From Azoarcus sp. KH32C (GTDB taxonomy: Bacteria > Pseudomonadota > Gammaproteobacteria > Burkholderiales > Rhodocyclaceae), in the NCBI RefSeq assembly GCF_000349945.1, contig NC_020516.1, positions 1,736,001-1,800,000 on the forward strand: 64,000 nt of DNA, given 5' to 3'. A model generated the notes under the pieces. It was not told where the DNA came from and searched no databases. It was given only the letters and a program-made list of their open reading frames with translations. Made by a program: the position numbers and the translations under genes. Every line of letters starts with the position of its first letter. Positions within the stretch are counted from its first letter, which is position 1. Of this stretch, positions 41,526 to 50,948 are shown in pieces.

Positions 41526-42469
41526 TGGTGTACCTCCAGCCATTCGCGAAGCCCGGCGACCGAGCCGAATTCCTCGACTCCCCGTGCCGCGCCCCCGGCT
41601 TCGCCCATTTCCAGCAACTTCGCAAGATCGTTGCCGGGACCCAGTTCCAAAGCCACGTCCACGCCCAGCGAGGCGAGCGTTTCCTGGCACCAGTCCCAGT
41701 GTAGCGGCCGCGCCAGTTGGGCAGGAAGGTTTGCCAGCGCGTCGCTGCGTCGACGCAACACGTTGCCGTCGATGCCGGCGAGCACGGGGACGACGGGATC
41801 CGCGAGCGGTGAGGCGGCGAGCGCGTCGCGGAAGGGCTCGACCGCATCCGCGAGCCAGCGCGTGTGGGACGGCACCGAGACCTGCAGGCGCTTGAGGTCG
41901 GCGTGCTGCACGGCCGGGTCGGCGACGAAGGCGTCGATGGCCGATTCCGGGCCGCCGAGCACGAGGTCGCCGCCGGGGCGGTGGATCGCGATCTCCAGTC
42001 CGTGCGTAGTCATCGCGCGCTCCCGGGCAGCGCGCATCGCGGGGGTGCTGCGACCGCGCCACAGGACCATGCACCCTTCCCCGGAGCCGGGGGGCAGTGT
42101 TGCCGCGACCCTGTCCATCAGCTCGGCGCGAAGACGCACGAGACGCAGCGTCTGCGCGACGTCGAGCGCGCCTGCGACGTGCCACGCCAGCACTTCGCCG
42201 AGCGAATAGCCGGCAACGACCGCGGGTTGGGGCACGACGGACGCGATCCGTGCCCAGGTCGCGATCTGGTACAGCGCAATCGCGAACTGCGCATTCGCGT
42301 TGGCGAATATCTGCTTCGCGTCGAGCCCGCGCCACCACGTCGCGATGTCCTGGCCGAGCACCTCGCTCGCAAGCGCCCGCAGCTCTGCGCAATCCGGCGC
42401 ATCGAGGATGTCGTCGAGCATCCGGCTGTGCTGGCCGGCTTGTCCCGAACAGAGGATCGCGAGTTTCAT
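41522..42469 (-). CDS. mdcH: Malonyltransferase of malonate decarboxylase (malonyl-CoA:ACP type)
   Basis: 315 residues with the acyltransferase fold: LAILCSGQAGQHSRM at the start and the active-site GYSLGE with Ser89 (His replaced by Tyr in the usual GHSLGE). It loads malonate on the ACP to start the decarboxylase cycle. The stop overlaps the transporter start and its start overlaps the mdcB stop by four bases. The position next to mdcB/mdcG is typical of malonate operons. Confidence 0.9.
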   Translation of the reverse strand: MKLAILCSGQAGQHSRMLDDILDAPDCAELRALASEVLGQDIATWWRGLDAKQIFANANAQFAIALYQIATWARIASVVPQPAVVAGYSLGEVLAWHVAGALDVAQTLRLVRLRAELMDRVAATLPPGSGEGCMVLWRGRSTPAMRAARERAMTTHGLEIAIHRPGGDLVLGGPESAIDAFVADPAVQHADLKRLQVSVPSHTRWLADAVEPFRDALAASPLADPVVPVLAGIDGNVLRRRSDALANLPAQLARPLHWDWCQETLASLGVDVALELGPGNDLAKLLEMGEAGGAARGVEEFGSVAGLREWLEVHQ

Positions 42470-43341
42470 CCGGCGCTCGTATCGAGGTGATGGGCGAGCC
42501 AGGTCGCGGCGACGAGGTCGGCGCTGCCGCCCGGGCTGAGATTGCGCGCGACCATCCAGCGGTGGATGTCGAGCAGCCGTTCGCGCCAGTCGTGCTGCAG
42601 GACGCCGCCGGCGTGGTTGAAGGCCGCGGCGGCCTGCTGCACGTCGCGCAGGCCTGCGTCGCCCCCGCGCCACAGCAGGTTCGTGTCCGGCAGTTCCGCC
42701 ATCAGCGCCATCAGCGTGCCGACGAGCGCCTGATCCTCGTCGACGCCAAGGGCGAGGAGGCGTTGCAGGGCAGGGAGGCCGATCCCGTAAACGCTCGGAA
42801 AACCCTCCGCCGCCTCTTCGCGCGCGCCGCCGACACGATAGCGCTGCCATACCGCTTTGCCGTGCGACGCGGGGGCGGTGCCGCGCGAGCCGAGGATTGC
42901 CGCACCCCAGCGCACCGAGACGATTTCGCCGCAGCTCCGGCCTTCGAACCTGTCGGTTACGCTCCGTAGTCCGTCCGCGGCGGCGAGCAGACCCAGGTTG
43001 AAGATCGCACCCCGATGCGTGTTCGCGCCGCGCGTCGCAGCAAGCATGAGCGCCTCGGCCGCGATCGCGACGACCTGCAGCTCGCCGTAGTCGGCGTCAC
43101 GCGCCCCGGCTTCCGCGATCTGCGCGAAATAGCCCTCGAGTGCGGCGATGCTGTCGACGAAAGTCGCGTAGTTCATGTCGCGATGACTGCCCGAATCGAC
43201 CGGCGTCACGAGGCCGGGCTTGGGCCACGCGTCGATTTCGTGCTTCAGCGCGGCACGGCAACGCGCGTCGAGCGCATCCCATCGCGGAGAGATTTCACGC
43301 CGGGAGGACGGCTGCAGCAGCGTGGTGACCAGGGTTTCCAT
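42466..43341 (-). CDS. mdcB: Triphosphoribosyl-dephospho-CoA synthase of malonate decarboxylase
   Basis: Makes the 2'-(5''-triphosphoribosyl)-3'-dephospho-CoA prosthetic group for the MdcC carrier. 291 residues with the CitG/MdcB family blocks: EIDAWPKPGLVTPVDSGSH (KPGLV-type motif), ATRGANTHRGAIFNLGLL and DTNLLWRGG. It overlaps mdcG by 47 bases and mdcH by four, so the operon is tightly packed. Confidence 0.92.
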   Translation of the reverse strand: METLVTTLLQPSSRREISPRWDALDARCRAALKHEIDAWPKPGLVTPVDSGSHRDMNYATFVDSIAALEGYFAQIAEAGARDADYGELQVVAIAAEALMLAATRGANTHRGAIFNLGLLAAADGLRSVTDRFEGRSCGEIVSVRWGAAILGSRGTAPASHGKAVWQRYRVGGAREEAAEGFPSVYGIGLPALQRLLALGVDEDQALVGTLMALMAELPDTNLLWRGGDAGLRDVQQAAAAFNHAGGVLQHDWRERLLDIHRWMVARNLSPGGSADLVAATWLAHHLDTSAG

Positions 43342-44002
43342 GGACGGCTCCAGGGGGAGAAGGCACGCCGAAGAAGTCTTCGGCGCTGATGAGTCGCACG
43401 TCGTCGTCGGACTTGGCGAGCAATTGTCCGCCGCACGCGAGGGCGTTCGCGAGCTCGCGCCATGCGACCGCCCAGCCGTTGGACATGCGCAGCTCGCCGT
43501 CCAGCCGGGGCGCTCCGTCGCCGTGTGCTTGCAGGATGGCGAGCGCCGCCAAGACTTCGTCGTGATTGCCGCAGTCGATCAGCAGATCGATGTCGCTGTC
43601 CTTGCGAAGGCAGGGCTCGCCCGTGAAGGCCTGAGTGACCAGCGAGCCATAGGCGCGAGATGGCATCCCGGCCTGCCGCAGGGCGAGGGCGAGGGCGTTC
43701 AGAGACGTCTGCCAGCCTTCGGGCGCATGATCGACCAAAGCCTCCAGCAGGAAGGGCGCGCAATGCGCGACGATGGCCTCACGCGGCGCACGTACCTCGA
43801 CCCGCCGGCGCGCGCCGGTGCCCGACAGCGTGAAGCCGAGGCGCACGCCGCCGGGCTGCCCGAGCTGGCGCCCGACGACGAGCGGCAGGCCGCGCGCGAT
43901 CCAGTCGCCGAGTTCCGCGCGGTGGTCCTCGGTGACGCCGAAGTCCGCGAGCGGAAAGGCCGGATCGAGCCAGACGAGGTCGTGGCGTCGCATGGTCCTC
44001 AT
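43295..44002 (-). CDS. mdcG: Malonate decarboxylase holo-ACP synthase
   Basis: Nucleotidyltransferase that attaches the dephospho-CoA prosthetic group to MdcC. About 235 residues. The catalytic motif SYGSLVTQAFTGEPCLRKDSDIDLL is visible as YGSLV and the metal-binding DSDID. I start at ATG 44002, 10 bases after the mdcE stop; ATG 43993 has the better AGGA and may be used instead. Confidence 0.88.
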   Translation of the reverse strand: MRTMRRHDLVWLDPAFPLADFGVTEDHRAELGDWIARGLPLVVGRQLGQPGGVRLGFTLSGTGARRRVEVRAPREAIVAHCAPFLLEALVDHAPEGWQTSLNALALALRQAGMPSRAYGSLVTQAFTGEPCLRKDSDIDLLIDCGNHDEVLAALAILQAHGDGAPRLDGELRMSNGWAVAWRELANALACGGQLLAKSDDDVRLISAEDFFGVPSPPGAVHGNPGHHAAAAVLPA

Positions 44003-44012
44003 TGGCGTCAAC

Positions 44013-44744
44013 TCAGGCCTCGAGCACCGTCGCAGCGACCTTGGCCGCGAGTGTCCGACCGCCACGTTCGGCGCCAATGACGGCACGACGGTCCGCACGC
44101 GGGCCCGAGAGCGCCGCGTCGAGGGCGCCTGCGAGGCGCTTGTCCCAGTCGTCGCTGCCTTCCGGCCACAGCTCGTCGACGGCCCCCATGCGCCAGTAGT
44201 TGTCCGCCCCCGGCGCGAAGACCGGCGACTCCTTCGCGAGCCCTTCGAGGCGGTCGAGGGCGATCTTCGTGACGCGGGACATCGCGCGCAGGTCCATCAC
44301 CCGCACTTGCGCCCCCGGCAGCGCGCACACGCGCTCGGCGAGCATGCCGAAGGCGAGGAAGCCGCCCGACACCGCTCGCCCGTGGATCAGCGTCAGGATC
44401 GGATGGCCCCGTCGGCGCGCGAGATCGACGCAGCGCGCGACGTGTGCGAAGCAGCCATTGAGACCAAGCAGCTCCTCGCGGCGCGACAGCTCCTGGCCCT
44501 CGGTGTCGGCGATGAAGACGATGGGGCGGGGCTCCGCAGCGGACTTCGCATCCTCCGCGACGACATCGAGAATCGCGCCGGACACGGCAAGCGCGAGATC
44601 GCCATCGACGGCGGCCGAATTCCACGTACCGATCACCGCGACCGGGCGGCCGGCGACCTCCGCGTTGCCGCGGACGAAATGGCCGCGGACCTCGACGCCG
44701 TGGCCCGCGCCGAAGAGACGTTCGAAAACAGTGACATCACTCAT
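44013..44744 (-). CDS. mdcE: Malonate decarboxylase, gamma subunit
   Basis: 243-residue carboxyltransferase-fold subunit that with MdcD decarboxylates malonyl-S-ACP to acetyl-S-ACP. Conserved blocks include GTWNSAAVDGDLALAVSGAI, FIADTEGQELSRREELLGLN and IHGRAVSGGFLAFGMLA, the last forming an oxyanion-type turn. Start and stop overlap or abut the neighbours, ATGA with mdcD. Confidence 0.92.
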   Translation of the reverse strand: MSDVTVFERLFGAGHGVEVRGHFVRGNAEVAGRPVAVIGTWNSAAVDGDLALAVSGAILDVVAEDAKSAAEPRPIVFIADTEGQELSRREELLGLNGCFAHVARCVDLARRRGHPILTLIHGRAVSGGFLAFGMLAERVCALPGAQVRVMDLRAMSRVTKIALDRLEGLAKESPVFAPGADNYWRMGAVDELWPEGSDDWDKRLAGALDAALSGPRADRRAVIGAERGGRTLAAKVAATVLEA

Positions 44745-45655
44745 GACTGGACCTCCGCATGCAGGGCGGCAAGCTGGGCATTGAAGGCGTCGGCGGTGAG
44801 CATCGGCACCGCCTGCGGATCGGGGAAGCCAGTGCTGCGCCAGACTTCGAGCCCGTCGCGCGTGTCGGCGAAACGTTCGCGGCGCTGCTGCAGCCGCTGC
44901 TGCGCCGCCTGCAGCAGCTCCAGCTCGTCGAGCGCATCGCGTCCGGCCGAGCTGCGGTCGAGGCAGCCGACGACCGCCTCACGGAAGCTCGACGCATCGT
45001 CATCGACCAGCGCCGTCGCCTCGCCGAGCGCGCGCCTAAGCTTGCCGCCGGTCACGCGCCACACCAGCGAGCGGTCGCGCGAATCGAACTCGCCGACGCC
45101 CTTCACCGTCTCGATCACCTCCGGACCGGACAGTCCCAGCCGGCCTTCCTCGGACATGATCACCTCGTCGCACAGCCGCGTGACGATGCCCATCCCGCCG
45201 AAGGCGCCGCAGGAGCCGCCCACCAGCGCGATCACCGGAATGCCGGCCGCCTGCACGGCGAGCACCGCCCGCATGATCTCGGAGATCGCGATCAGGCCCG
45301 CGTTGGCCTCGTGCAGACGGACGCCGCCCGAATCGACGAGGAGCAGCACCGCTGCCGGCCTGTCGCGCAGCGCGCGTTCCAGCAGCCCGCGGATCTTCGC
45401 CCCATGCACCTCGCCGACCGCGCCGCCGTTGAACTTGCCTTCCTGGGCCGCGAGCAGCACCGGACGGCCGCCGACGCTCGCCCGACCGACGACGACGCCG
45501 TCGTCGAATCCGACTGGGGCATCGAGCCGTGCGAGGTGTGGGCTCGTCATACGCAGCTCGGGCGGACAGAACTCGGTGAAGCTGCCTTCATCGACCAGCG
45601 CCGCCACGCGGGTGCGGGCGCTCGCCTCGAAATAGCTGACGCGCTTGGTCTTCAT
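44741..45655 (-). CDS. mdcD: Malonate decarboxylase, beta subunit
   Basis: 304-residue crotonase/carboxyltransferase-like partner of MdcE. Blocks include SYFEASARTRVAALVDEGSF, VLLLVDSGGVRLHEANAGL and ALVGGSCGAFGGMGIVTRL (oxyanion turn), plus GRLGLSGPEVIET. It overlaps mdcC and mdcE by four bases each. Confidence 0.92.
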   Translation of the reverse strand: MKTKRVSYFEASARTRVAALVDEGSFTEFCPPELRMTSPHLARLDAPVGFDDGVVVGRASVGGRPVLLAAQEGKFNGGAVGEVHGAKIRGLLERALRDRPAAVLLLVDSGGVRLHEANAGLIAISEIMRAVLAVQAAGIPVIALVGGSCGAFGGMGIVTRLCDEVIMSEEGRLGLSGPEVIETVKGVGEFDSRDRSLVWRVTGGKLRRALGEATALVDDDASSFREAVVGCLDRSSAGRDALDELELLQAAQQRLQQRRERFADTRDGLEVWRSTGFPDPQAVPMLTADAFNAQLAALHAEVQS

Positions 45656-45963
45656 TGCTTATCGCTCCGCGAGGTTTGGAAGGCCTGGTCGAGACGCAGG
45701 CTCACGACGGCGGGCGTTGCACCGGCATCATTGATCGCGATGCGCAGCCCCCCCGCGGGGTGGCGCTTCGCGAAGTCGGCGAGCACCGCTTCCCAGATCT
45801 CGCGGAAGCCGTGCGCCGAGGTATTCACCTCGATCGTGCAGGTCGCGGGATCGTCTCCGCGCTCGACCAGCACCTCCAGGTTCCCCGACGACACGACCCC
45901 GCACAGGGCCGTCCCACGGGCGCCCGCCGCGCTGGCGGGCAACTTGATCTCGAATCGTTCCAC
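45652..45963 (-). CDS. mdcC: Malonate decarboxylase acyl-carrier protein (delta subunit)
   Basis: 103-residue carrier that holds the unusual dephospho-CoA cofactor. The attachment serine lies in VVSSGNLEVLVE (Ser25/Ser26, the GSGDLEVL-like site of MdcC proteins). It starts with GTG 45963, with TAGGAG 8-13 bases upstream, nine bases after mdcA. Size and position match the family. Confidence 0.9.
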   Translation of the reverse strand: MERFEIKLPASAAGARGTALCGVVSSGNLEVLVERGDDPATCTIEVNTSAHGFREIWEAVLADFAKRHPAGGLRIAINDAGATPAVVSLRLDQAFQTSRSDKQ

Positions 45964-45972
45964 GTCGGGCTC

Positions 45973-47634
45973 CTACCAGTTGCGGAATTTCTTGGGCGGG
46001 TCGTAGAGCCCGCCCGAGGCATGGACCAGGTCCTTGATGTTGCGCGCCGCGAGCAGGTCGCGCGTCGCAAGCCGCGCGTCGATCCCGAGGTCCTCGGGGC
46101 GGCGGATGATCCCGCGGTCGCGCAGGTTCTCGACCGCTCGCCGGTCGCGCGCCATGCCGACCGGCGTGTAGCCCGCGACGCCGCGGATCGCCTGTTCGCG
46201 CTCTTCGCGGGTGCGGCACAGCAAGAGGTTGGCGATGCCTTCCTCGGTGATGACGTGCGTCAGGTCCTCGCCGTAGATCATCACCGGCGGCAGGTCCATG
46301 CCGGCCGATTCGGCGAGATCCCAGGCGTCCAGACGTTCGACGAAGGCTGGCTCCATGTGTTCGCGGAAGGTCTCGACGATCTGCGCGACGAGCTTCTGGC
46401 CGCGCGGCATCGGGTTGTCTCCGCGACCTTCGCGCCCGGCGCGCAGCCAGGCCTGCGACGCATGCCGCCGTCCGCGCGCATCGGCGCCCATGTTCGGCGC
46501 GCCGCCGAAGCCTGCGATGCGGCCCTTGGTCGCCGTCGAGCTGTTGCCGTTGAGATCCAACTGCAGCGTCGAACCGATGAAGAGATCGCAGGCGTAGTGG
46601 CCGGCCGCCTGGCAGAACGCGCGGTTCGAGCGCATCGACCCGTCCGGGCCGATGAAGAACACGTCCGGCCGCGCCGCGACGTAGCGCTCCATGCCCACCT
46701 CGGAGCCGAAGGAATGCACGGACTGCACGAAGCCCGCCTCGATCGCCGGGATCAGCGTCGGATGCGGGTTCAGCGCCCAATGCGTGCAGATCTTGCCCTT
46801 CAGGCCGAGGTCGGCGGCGTAGGTCGGCAGCAGCAGCTCGATTGCGGCTGTGTCGAAGCCGATGCCGTGGTTGAGCCGCGTGATGCCGTATTCGGCATAG
46901 AGCCCCTTGATCGCGATCATCGCCGTGAGCACCTGGGTCTCGGTGATCAGCGCCGGATCGCGTGTGAAGAGCGGCTCGACGTAATGCGGTGTCGGCGCCG
47001 CGACGGTGAAATCGACCCAGTCCGCGGGGATGTCGACGCGCGGCAGGTTGTCGACGATCTCATTGACCTGTGCGATCACGATGCCGCCCTTGAAGGCCGT
47101 CGCCTCGACGATCGCCGGCGTGTCCTCGGTGTTCGGGCCGGTGTAGAGATTGCCCTCGCGGTCTGCCGCCTGAGCCGCGACCAGCGCGACCTGCGGCGTC
47201 AGATCCACGAAATAGCGCGCGAAAAGCTCCAGATAGGTGTGGATCGCGCCGATCGTGATGCGGCCGCTTTCGACGAGTCGCGCGAGACGCCCGGCCTGCG
47301 GCCCCGAGAATGAGAAGTCGATCCGGCTCACCTGGCCGCTCTCGATGATGTCGACGTGCTCGGGCAGCGCCAGCACCGACTGCACGAGGTGCAGGTCGCG
47401 CACCCGCGACGGGTCGGTCTTCGTCAGCGCGCGCGACAGGAAGTCGGCCTGCTTCTGGTTGTTGCCCTCGACGCACAGGCGATCGCCCGGTTCGATGACG
47501 GCTTCGAGCAGTGCGACGATGTTCTCGGGCGCGACGTTGCGCCCGTTCGCGAGACTCGCCGCCCGCTCCAGGCGGCGGGCACGGTTACGCGCCCGCGTGT
47601 CCCAGGCACGGCCCGGGGATTCGGGTGAATTCAT
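45973..47634 (-). CDS. mdcA: Malonate decarboxylase, alpha subunit (acetyl-S-ACP:malonate ACP transferase)
   Basis: 553-residue CoA-transferase-fold subunit that swaps acetyl for malonyl on MdcC. Features include NRARRLERAASLANGRNVAPENIVALLEAVIEPGDRLCVEGNNQKQADFLSRAL at the start, LYTGPNTEDTPAIVEATAF and TRLNHGIGFDTAAIELLLPTYA, and the C-terminal part ends PPKKFRNW. First mdc gene after the TRAP transporter genes, 72 bases from dctM, so all belong to one transcript. Confidence 0.93.
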   Translation of the reverse strand: MNSPESPGRAWDTRARNRARRLERAASLANGRNVAPENIVALLEAVIEPGDRLCVEGNNQKQADFLSRALTKTDPSRVRDLHLVQSVLALPEHVDIIESGQVSRIDFSFSGPQAGRLARLVESGRITIGAIHTYLELFARYFVDLTPQVALVAAQAADREGNLYTGPNTEDTPAIVEATAFKGGIVIAQVNEIVDNLPRVDIPADWVDFTVAAPTPHYVEPLFTRDPALITETQVLTAMIAIKGLYAEYGITRLNHGIGFDTAAIELLLPTYAADLGLKGKICTHWALNPHPTLIPAIEAGFVQSVHSFGSEVGMERYVAARPDVFFIGPDGSMRSNRAFCQAAGHYACDLFIGSTLQLDLNGNSSTATKGRIAGFGGAPNMGADARGRRHASQAWLRAGREGRGDNPMPRGQKLVAQIVETFREHMEPAFVERLDAWDLAESAGMDLPPVMIYGEDLTHVITEEGIANLLLCRTREEREQAIRGVAGYTPVGMARDRRAVENLRDRGIIRRPEDLGIDARLATRDLLAARNIKDLVHASGGLYDPPKKFRNW

Positions 47635-47706
47635 TCGATGGACTCCAGGATGATCGGTCTGGGGCCGCGAGGGGCGGCGGGCTCTCGGCACGCCGCCCGG
47701 TTCGCG

Positions 47707-49056
47707 TTACTTCGCCCCGAGGAAGTAGTCGGGCAGGGCGGTCGAGATGCCGGGGAAGATGCACATCAGCACCACCGAGGCGATCATCAGGCCGACGAAG
47801 GGCATCACGCCCCAGATCACGTCCTTCAGCGGGATGTCCGGCGCCACGTTCTTGATGACGAAGATGTTGAGGCCCACCGGCGGGTGGATCAGGCCCAGCT
47901 CCATCACGACCGTCATCACGACGCCGAACCAGATCAGGTCGAAGCCGGCTTCGCGGATCGGCGGCAGCAGGATCGGCGCGGTCATCAGGATGATCGACAC
48001 CGGCGGCAGGAAGAAGCCCAGCACCACCACCAGCACCAGGATCACGGCCAGCAGCACCCACTTCGACAGATGCAGCGCGACGATCCACTCGGCGGCGCTC
48101 TGCGAGATGTGCAGGTAGCTCATCACGTAGGAGTAGAGCAGCGACATCCCGATGATGAACATCAGCATCGTCGATTCCTTCAGCGTGCTGGACAGGATCG
48201 GCTTCAGCTGGGCCGGCTTCCACACCTTGTAGATGCCGCCGATCAGCACCAGCGCGAGCAGGCCGCCGAGGCCGGCCGTCTCCGACGGCGTCGCATAGCC
48301 GCCGTAGAGCGCCACCATCACGCCGATCAGCAGGATCACGAAGGGCAGCACGCGCGGCAGCATCGCCGTCTTCTCGGCGAGCGTGAAATGCTCCTCCTTG
48401 AGCAGTGCGGACTGCTTGCCCCCCGACTGCGCGAGCGTCAGCGCCGCGTCGTACTCGCGCTTGTACTTCCACGCGGCGTAGCCTGCGAACACCACGACGA
48501 GCAGGACGCCCGGACCGATGCCCGCCAGGAAGAGCCGCCCGAGGGACTGTTCCGAGGCCACCGCGAACAGGATCATCGTGATCGACGGCGGCAGCAGGAT
48601 GCCCAGCGTCCCGCCCGCGGCGATGATGCCCGCGGCGAAGCCCGGCGAGTAGCCGCGCGCCCGCATCTCGGGGATGCCGGCACTGCCGATCGCCGAGCAG
48701 GTCGCGGGGCTCGAACCCGCCATCGCCGCAAACAGCGCGCAGGCGAAGACGTTGGCAATGCCCAGGCCGCCCGGGATCTTGTACATCCACGCATGGATCG
48801 CCGAATACAGATCCGCGCCCGCGCGGCTCTTTCCGATCGCCGCGCCCTTCAGGATGAAGAGCGGGATCGACAGCAGCGTGATGCTCGCCATCTCCTCGTA
48901 CACGTTCTGCGTCACGGTATCCAGCGCCGAGCCGGGCATGAAGAAGAACATGAAGATCACCGCGATCAGGCCCAGCGCGAACGCGATCGGCATGCCGGAG
49001 AACATCAGCAGCATCGTTCCGATGCCATACATGATTCCAACCAGGGTGGTGCTCAT
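47707..49056 (-). CDS. TRAP transporter large permease (DctM type), probable malonate uptake
   Basis: 449 residues with about 12 membrane helices. DctM hallmarks are MFSGMPIAFALGLIAVIF near the start, AGSSPATCSAIGSAGIPEM and PPSITMILFAVASEQSLG in the centre, and GLIHPPVGLNIFVIKNVAPD near the end. It overlaps the small permease gene by four bases (ATGA). Given the mdc operon, malonate is the likely cargo, as in the rhizobial MatPQM TRAP system; this is inference. Confidence 0.93.
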   Translation of the reverse strand: MSTTLVGIMYGIGTMLLMFSGMPIAFALGLIAVIFMFFFMPGSALDTVTQNVYEEMASITLLSIPLFILKGAAIGKSRAGADLYSAIHAWMYKIPGGLGIANVFACALFAAMAGSSPATCSAIGSAGIPEMRARGYSPGFAAGIIAAGGTLGILLPPSITMILFAVASEQSLGRLFLAGIGPGVLLVVVFAGYAAWKYKREYDAALTLAQSGGKQSALLKEEHFTLAEKTAMLPRVLPFVILLIGVMVALYGGYATPSETAGLGGLLALVLIGGIYKVWKPAQLKPILSSTLKESTMLMFIIGMSLLYSYVMSYLHISQSAAEWIVALHLSKWVLLAVILVLVVVLGFFLPPVSIILMTAPILLPPIREAGFDLIWFGVVMTVVMELGLIHPPVGLNIFVIKNVAPDIPLKDVIWGVMPFVGLMIASVVLMCIFPGISTALPDYFLGAK

Positions 49057-49610
49057 TGCTTGCCCTCCTTGGTGGGCTGGCCGCTCACGACCTGCAGGAA
49101 GATCTGCAGCGCGAGCAGCGTCATGCCGACCGCCATGAAGCTATAGGGAATCCACAGCGGGGGCGCCCAGGACGACGAGGTCGTCATGCCGTCGACCCAG
49201 GCCTCGTGGAACAGCGTCCACGACTTCCAGGCGAAGAAGCTGCAGTACAGGCAGGACGCCACGTCGCACATCAGCTTGCGGAAGCGGTTCACCGCCGCCG
49301 GCAGGATGCCGTCGAGCGCCTCGATGCCGATGTGGCCGCGCTGCGACTGCACCCACGCGCCGCACGAGAAGGTCGCGCCCACCAGCAGGAACACCGCCGC
49401 CTCGTCCTGCCAGTCGGTGGCGATGTGCAGGAAGTAGCGCAGCACCACGCTGCTGGTGAGGATGCCGCAGGCGACGAGGATCGCGATCATCGACAGGCCG
49501 AGCGCCGCCTTGTTGAGGACCTCCACCGCCTTCGCCAGCGGGCGGAGTACGCCCGTGACTTGCGGCGTGGCCAGGGGCGCATGCCCCGGCAGCTCGAAAC
49601 CGTGACTCAT
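49053..49610 (-). CDS. TRAP transporter small permease (DctQ type)
   Basis: 185 residues with four membrane helices, including the DctQ pattern VVLRYFLHIATDWQDEAAVFLLVGATFSCGAWVQSQRGHIGIE with the conserved RGHI. ATG 49610 has GGAGGG upstream; a longer frame to 49769 is Arg-rich and unlike the family. It sits between the binding protein and large permease genes. Confidence 0.92.
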   Translation of the reverse strand: MSHGFELPGHAPLATPQVTGVLRPLAKAVEVLNKAALGLSMIAILVACGILTSSVVLRYFLHIATDWQDEAAVFLLVGATFSCGAWVQSQRGHIGIEALDGILPAAVNRFRKLMCDVASCLYCSFFAWKSWTLFHEAWVDGMTTSSSWAPPLWIPYSFMAVGMTLLALQIFLQVVSGQPTKEGKQ

Positions 49611-49689
49611 TGGACTACCCTCCGGTCGCCGACGCGACCACCTCCCCGAGGGAGGAGAGCGCCCCCTTCGGGCGGCCGTGCGGGCGCGC

Positions 49690-50715
49690 TCATAGCGACT
49701 TCTCCACCAGGCCGAGGATGCGGGCGCAATTCGCGTTCTTGCCGGCGTAATCCTTCCACGCCGTTTCACGCGCGATCGCCTGCCACTTCTTGACCGTTGC
49801 GTCGCTCAGGTCGTAGGCCTTGCCGCCGGCCTTGGTATAGACGTCGACCACGGTCTGGTCGTCGCCCTTCGCCTGCTCCAGCGCAAACTTCTCCATCTCG
49901 GCGCCGATCGTCATGATCAGTTGCTGCTGGTCCTTGGGCAGGCCTTCGAAGATGCTGCGCGAGATCATCAGCGGCTCGAACATGAACCAGTAGGTCTTGC
50001 CGCGACCGGTGGTCAGGTGCTTGGCCACTTCCTCGAGGCGGAAGGAGACCAGGCTGGTGGAGGAGGTCATCGCCGCATCCAGCGCGCCGGTCTGCATCGC
50101 CGCGTAGATCTCGTTCGACGGCAGCGACAGCACGGCCGCCCCGGCTTCCTTGAGCACCATGTCCATTTCGCGCGACCCGCCGCGCACCTTCATGCCCTTG
50201 GCATCTTCTGGCTCGACCAGCCCCTTCGTGCGCGAGGCGACGCCGCCCGCCTGCCACACCCAGCTCACGATCACGACGCCCTTGTCGGCGAGGACGTCGG
50301 TGAGCGCCTTGCCGATCTCGCCGGTCTTCCATGCGAGGCCCTTCTCATAGGACGTGACCACGCCCGGCATCAGGCCGATATTGGTCTCCGGCACTTCGCC
50401 TCCGGCGTAGGAGAGCGGCACCAGCGACATGTCCAGCGCGCCCTTGCGCATCGCGCTGAACTGCGCGTTCACCTTCATCAGCGAGGAGCCCGGATAGACC
50501 GTGCCCTTCATCGCGCCGTTGCTGCGCTTTTCGAGCTCGGCCGCGAAGCGTCGGCACAGCCGATCGCGGAAATCGCCTTCGGTGAGCGTGCCGCCGGGGA
50601 ACTGGTGCGAGATCTTCAGCTCGGTCGCGGCGTTGGCGAAGCGCGGATTGCCCAGCAACGCCAGCGAGGGGGCGGCGATCATGCCGCGCAAGAGGTTACG
50701 ACGGGTGATGTTCAT
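49690..50715 (-). CDS. TRAP transporter substrate-binding protein (DctP type)
   Basis: 341-residue periplasmic protein. The N-terminus MNITRRNLLRG has a Tat-like twin-arginine followed by a hydrophobic core ending FANAATE, so Tat or Sec export is likely. Family marks: LKISHQFPGGTLTEGDFRDRLCRRF, and KGMKVRGGSREMDMVLKEAGA with the conserved Arg that pairs with the ligand carboxylate. GGAGGAG precedes the ATG. First gene of the leftward TRAP-mdc operon. Confidence 0.92.
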   Translation of the reverse strand: MNITRRNLLRGMIAAPSLALLGNPRFANAATELKISHQFPGGTLTEGDFRDRLCRRFAAELEKRSNGAMKGTVYPGSSLMKVNAQFSAMRKGALDMSLVPLSYAGGEVPETNIGLMPGVVTSYEKGLAWKTGEIGKALTDVLADKGVVIVSWVWQAGGVASRTKGLVEPEDAKGMKVRGGSREMDMVLKEAGAAVLSLPSNEIYAAMQTGALDAAMTSSTSLVSFRLEEVAKHLTTGRGKTYWFMFEPLMISRSIFEGLPKDQQQLIMTIGAEMEKFALEQAKGDDQTVVDVYTKAGGKAYDLSDATVKKWQAIARETAWKDYAGKNANCARILGLVEKSL

Positions 50716-50821
50716 GGATATGTCTCCTCCACTTTGGGAAAGGTTGGTTGCCGGACCCAGGCTGCGGTCCGAGTGCATCGTCACACTGTTGCCGTGGATT
50801 CGTATGCTACTGGTCAATTCG

Positions 50822-50829
50822 TGTATACA
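50822..50829. promoter_or_regulatory. TGTATACA operator upstream of the TRAP-mdc operon
   Basis: An 8-base perfect palindrome, 107 bases upstream of the dctP start and 120 bases upstream of the UspA gene. It equals the core of the site described for the malonate regulator MdcY of Acinetobacter (ATTGTATACAAT). The same core is repeated at 51473. Confidence 0.65.
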
Positions 50830-50948
50830 AGACTACACTTGAAGAACACAAAGTCAACAATTTCTGTATTTCTGATCTGGAGGAGGGGTTTCTCGCGATC
50901 GGAGGCAGAAAGGTCTTATCCACTGGTTCGAAATAGGAGGAGCTTCAA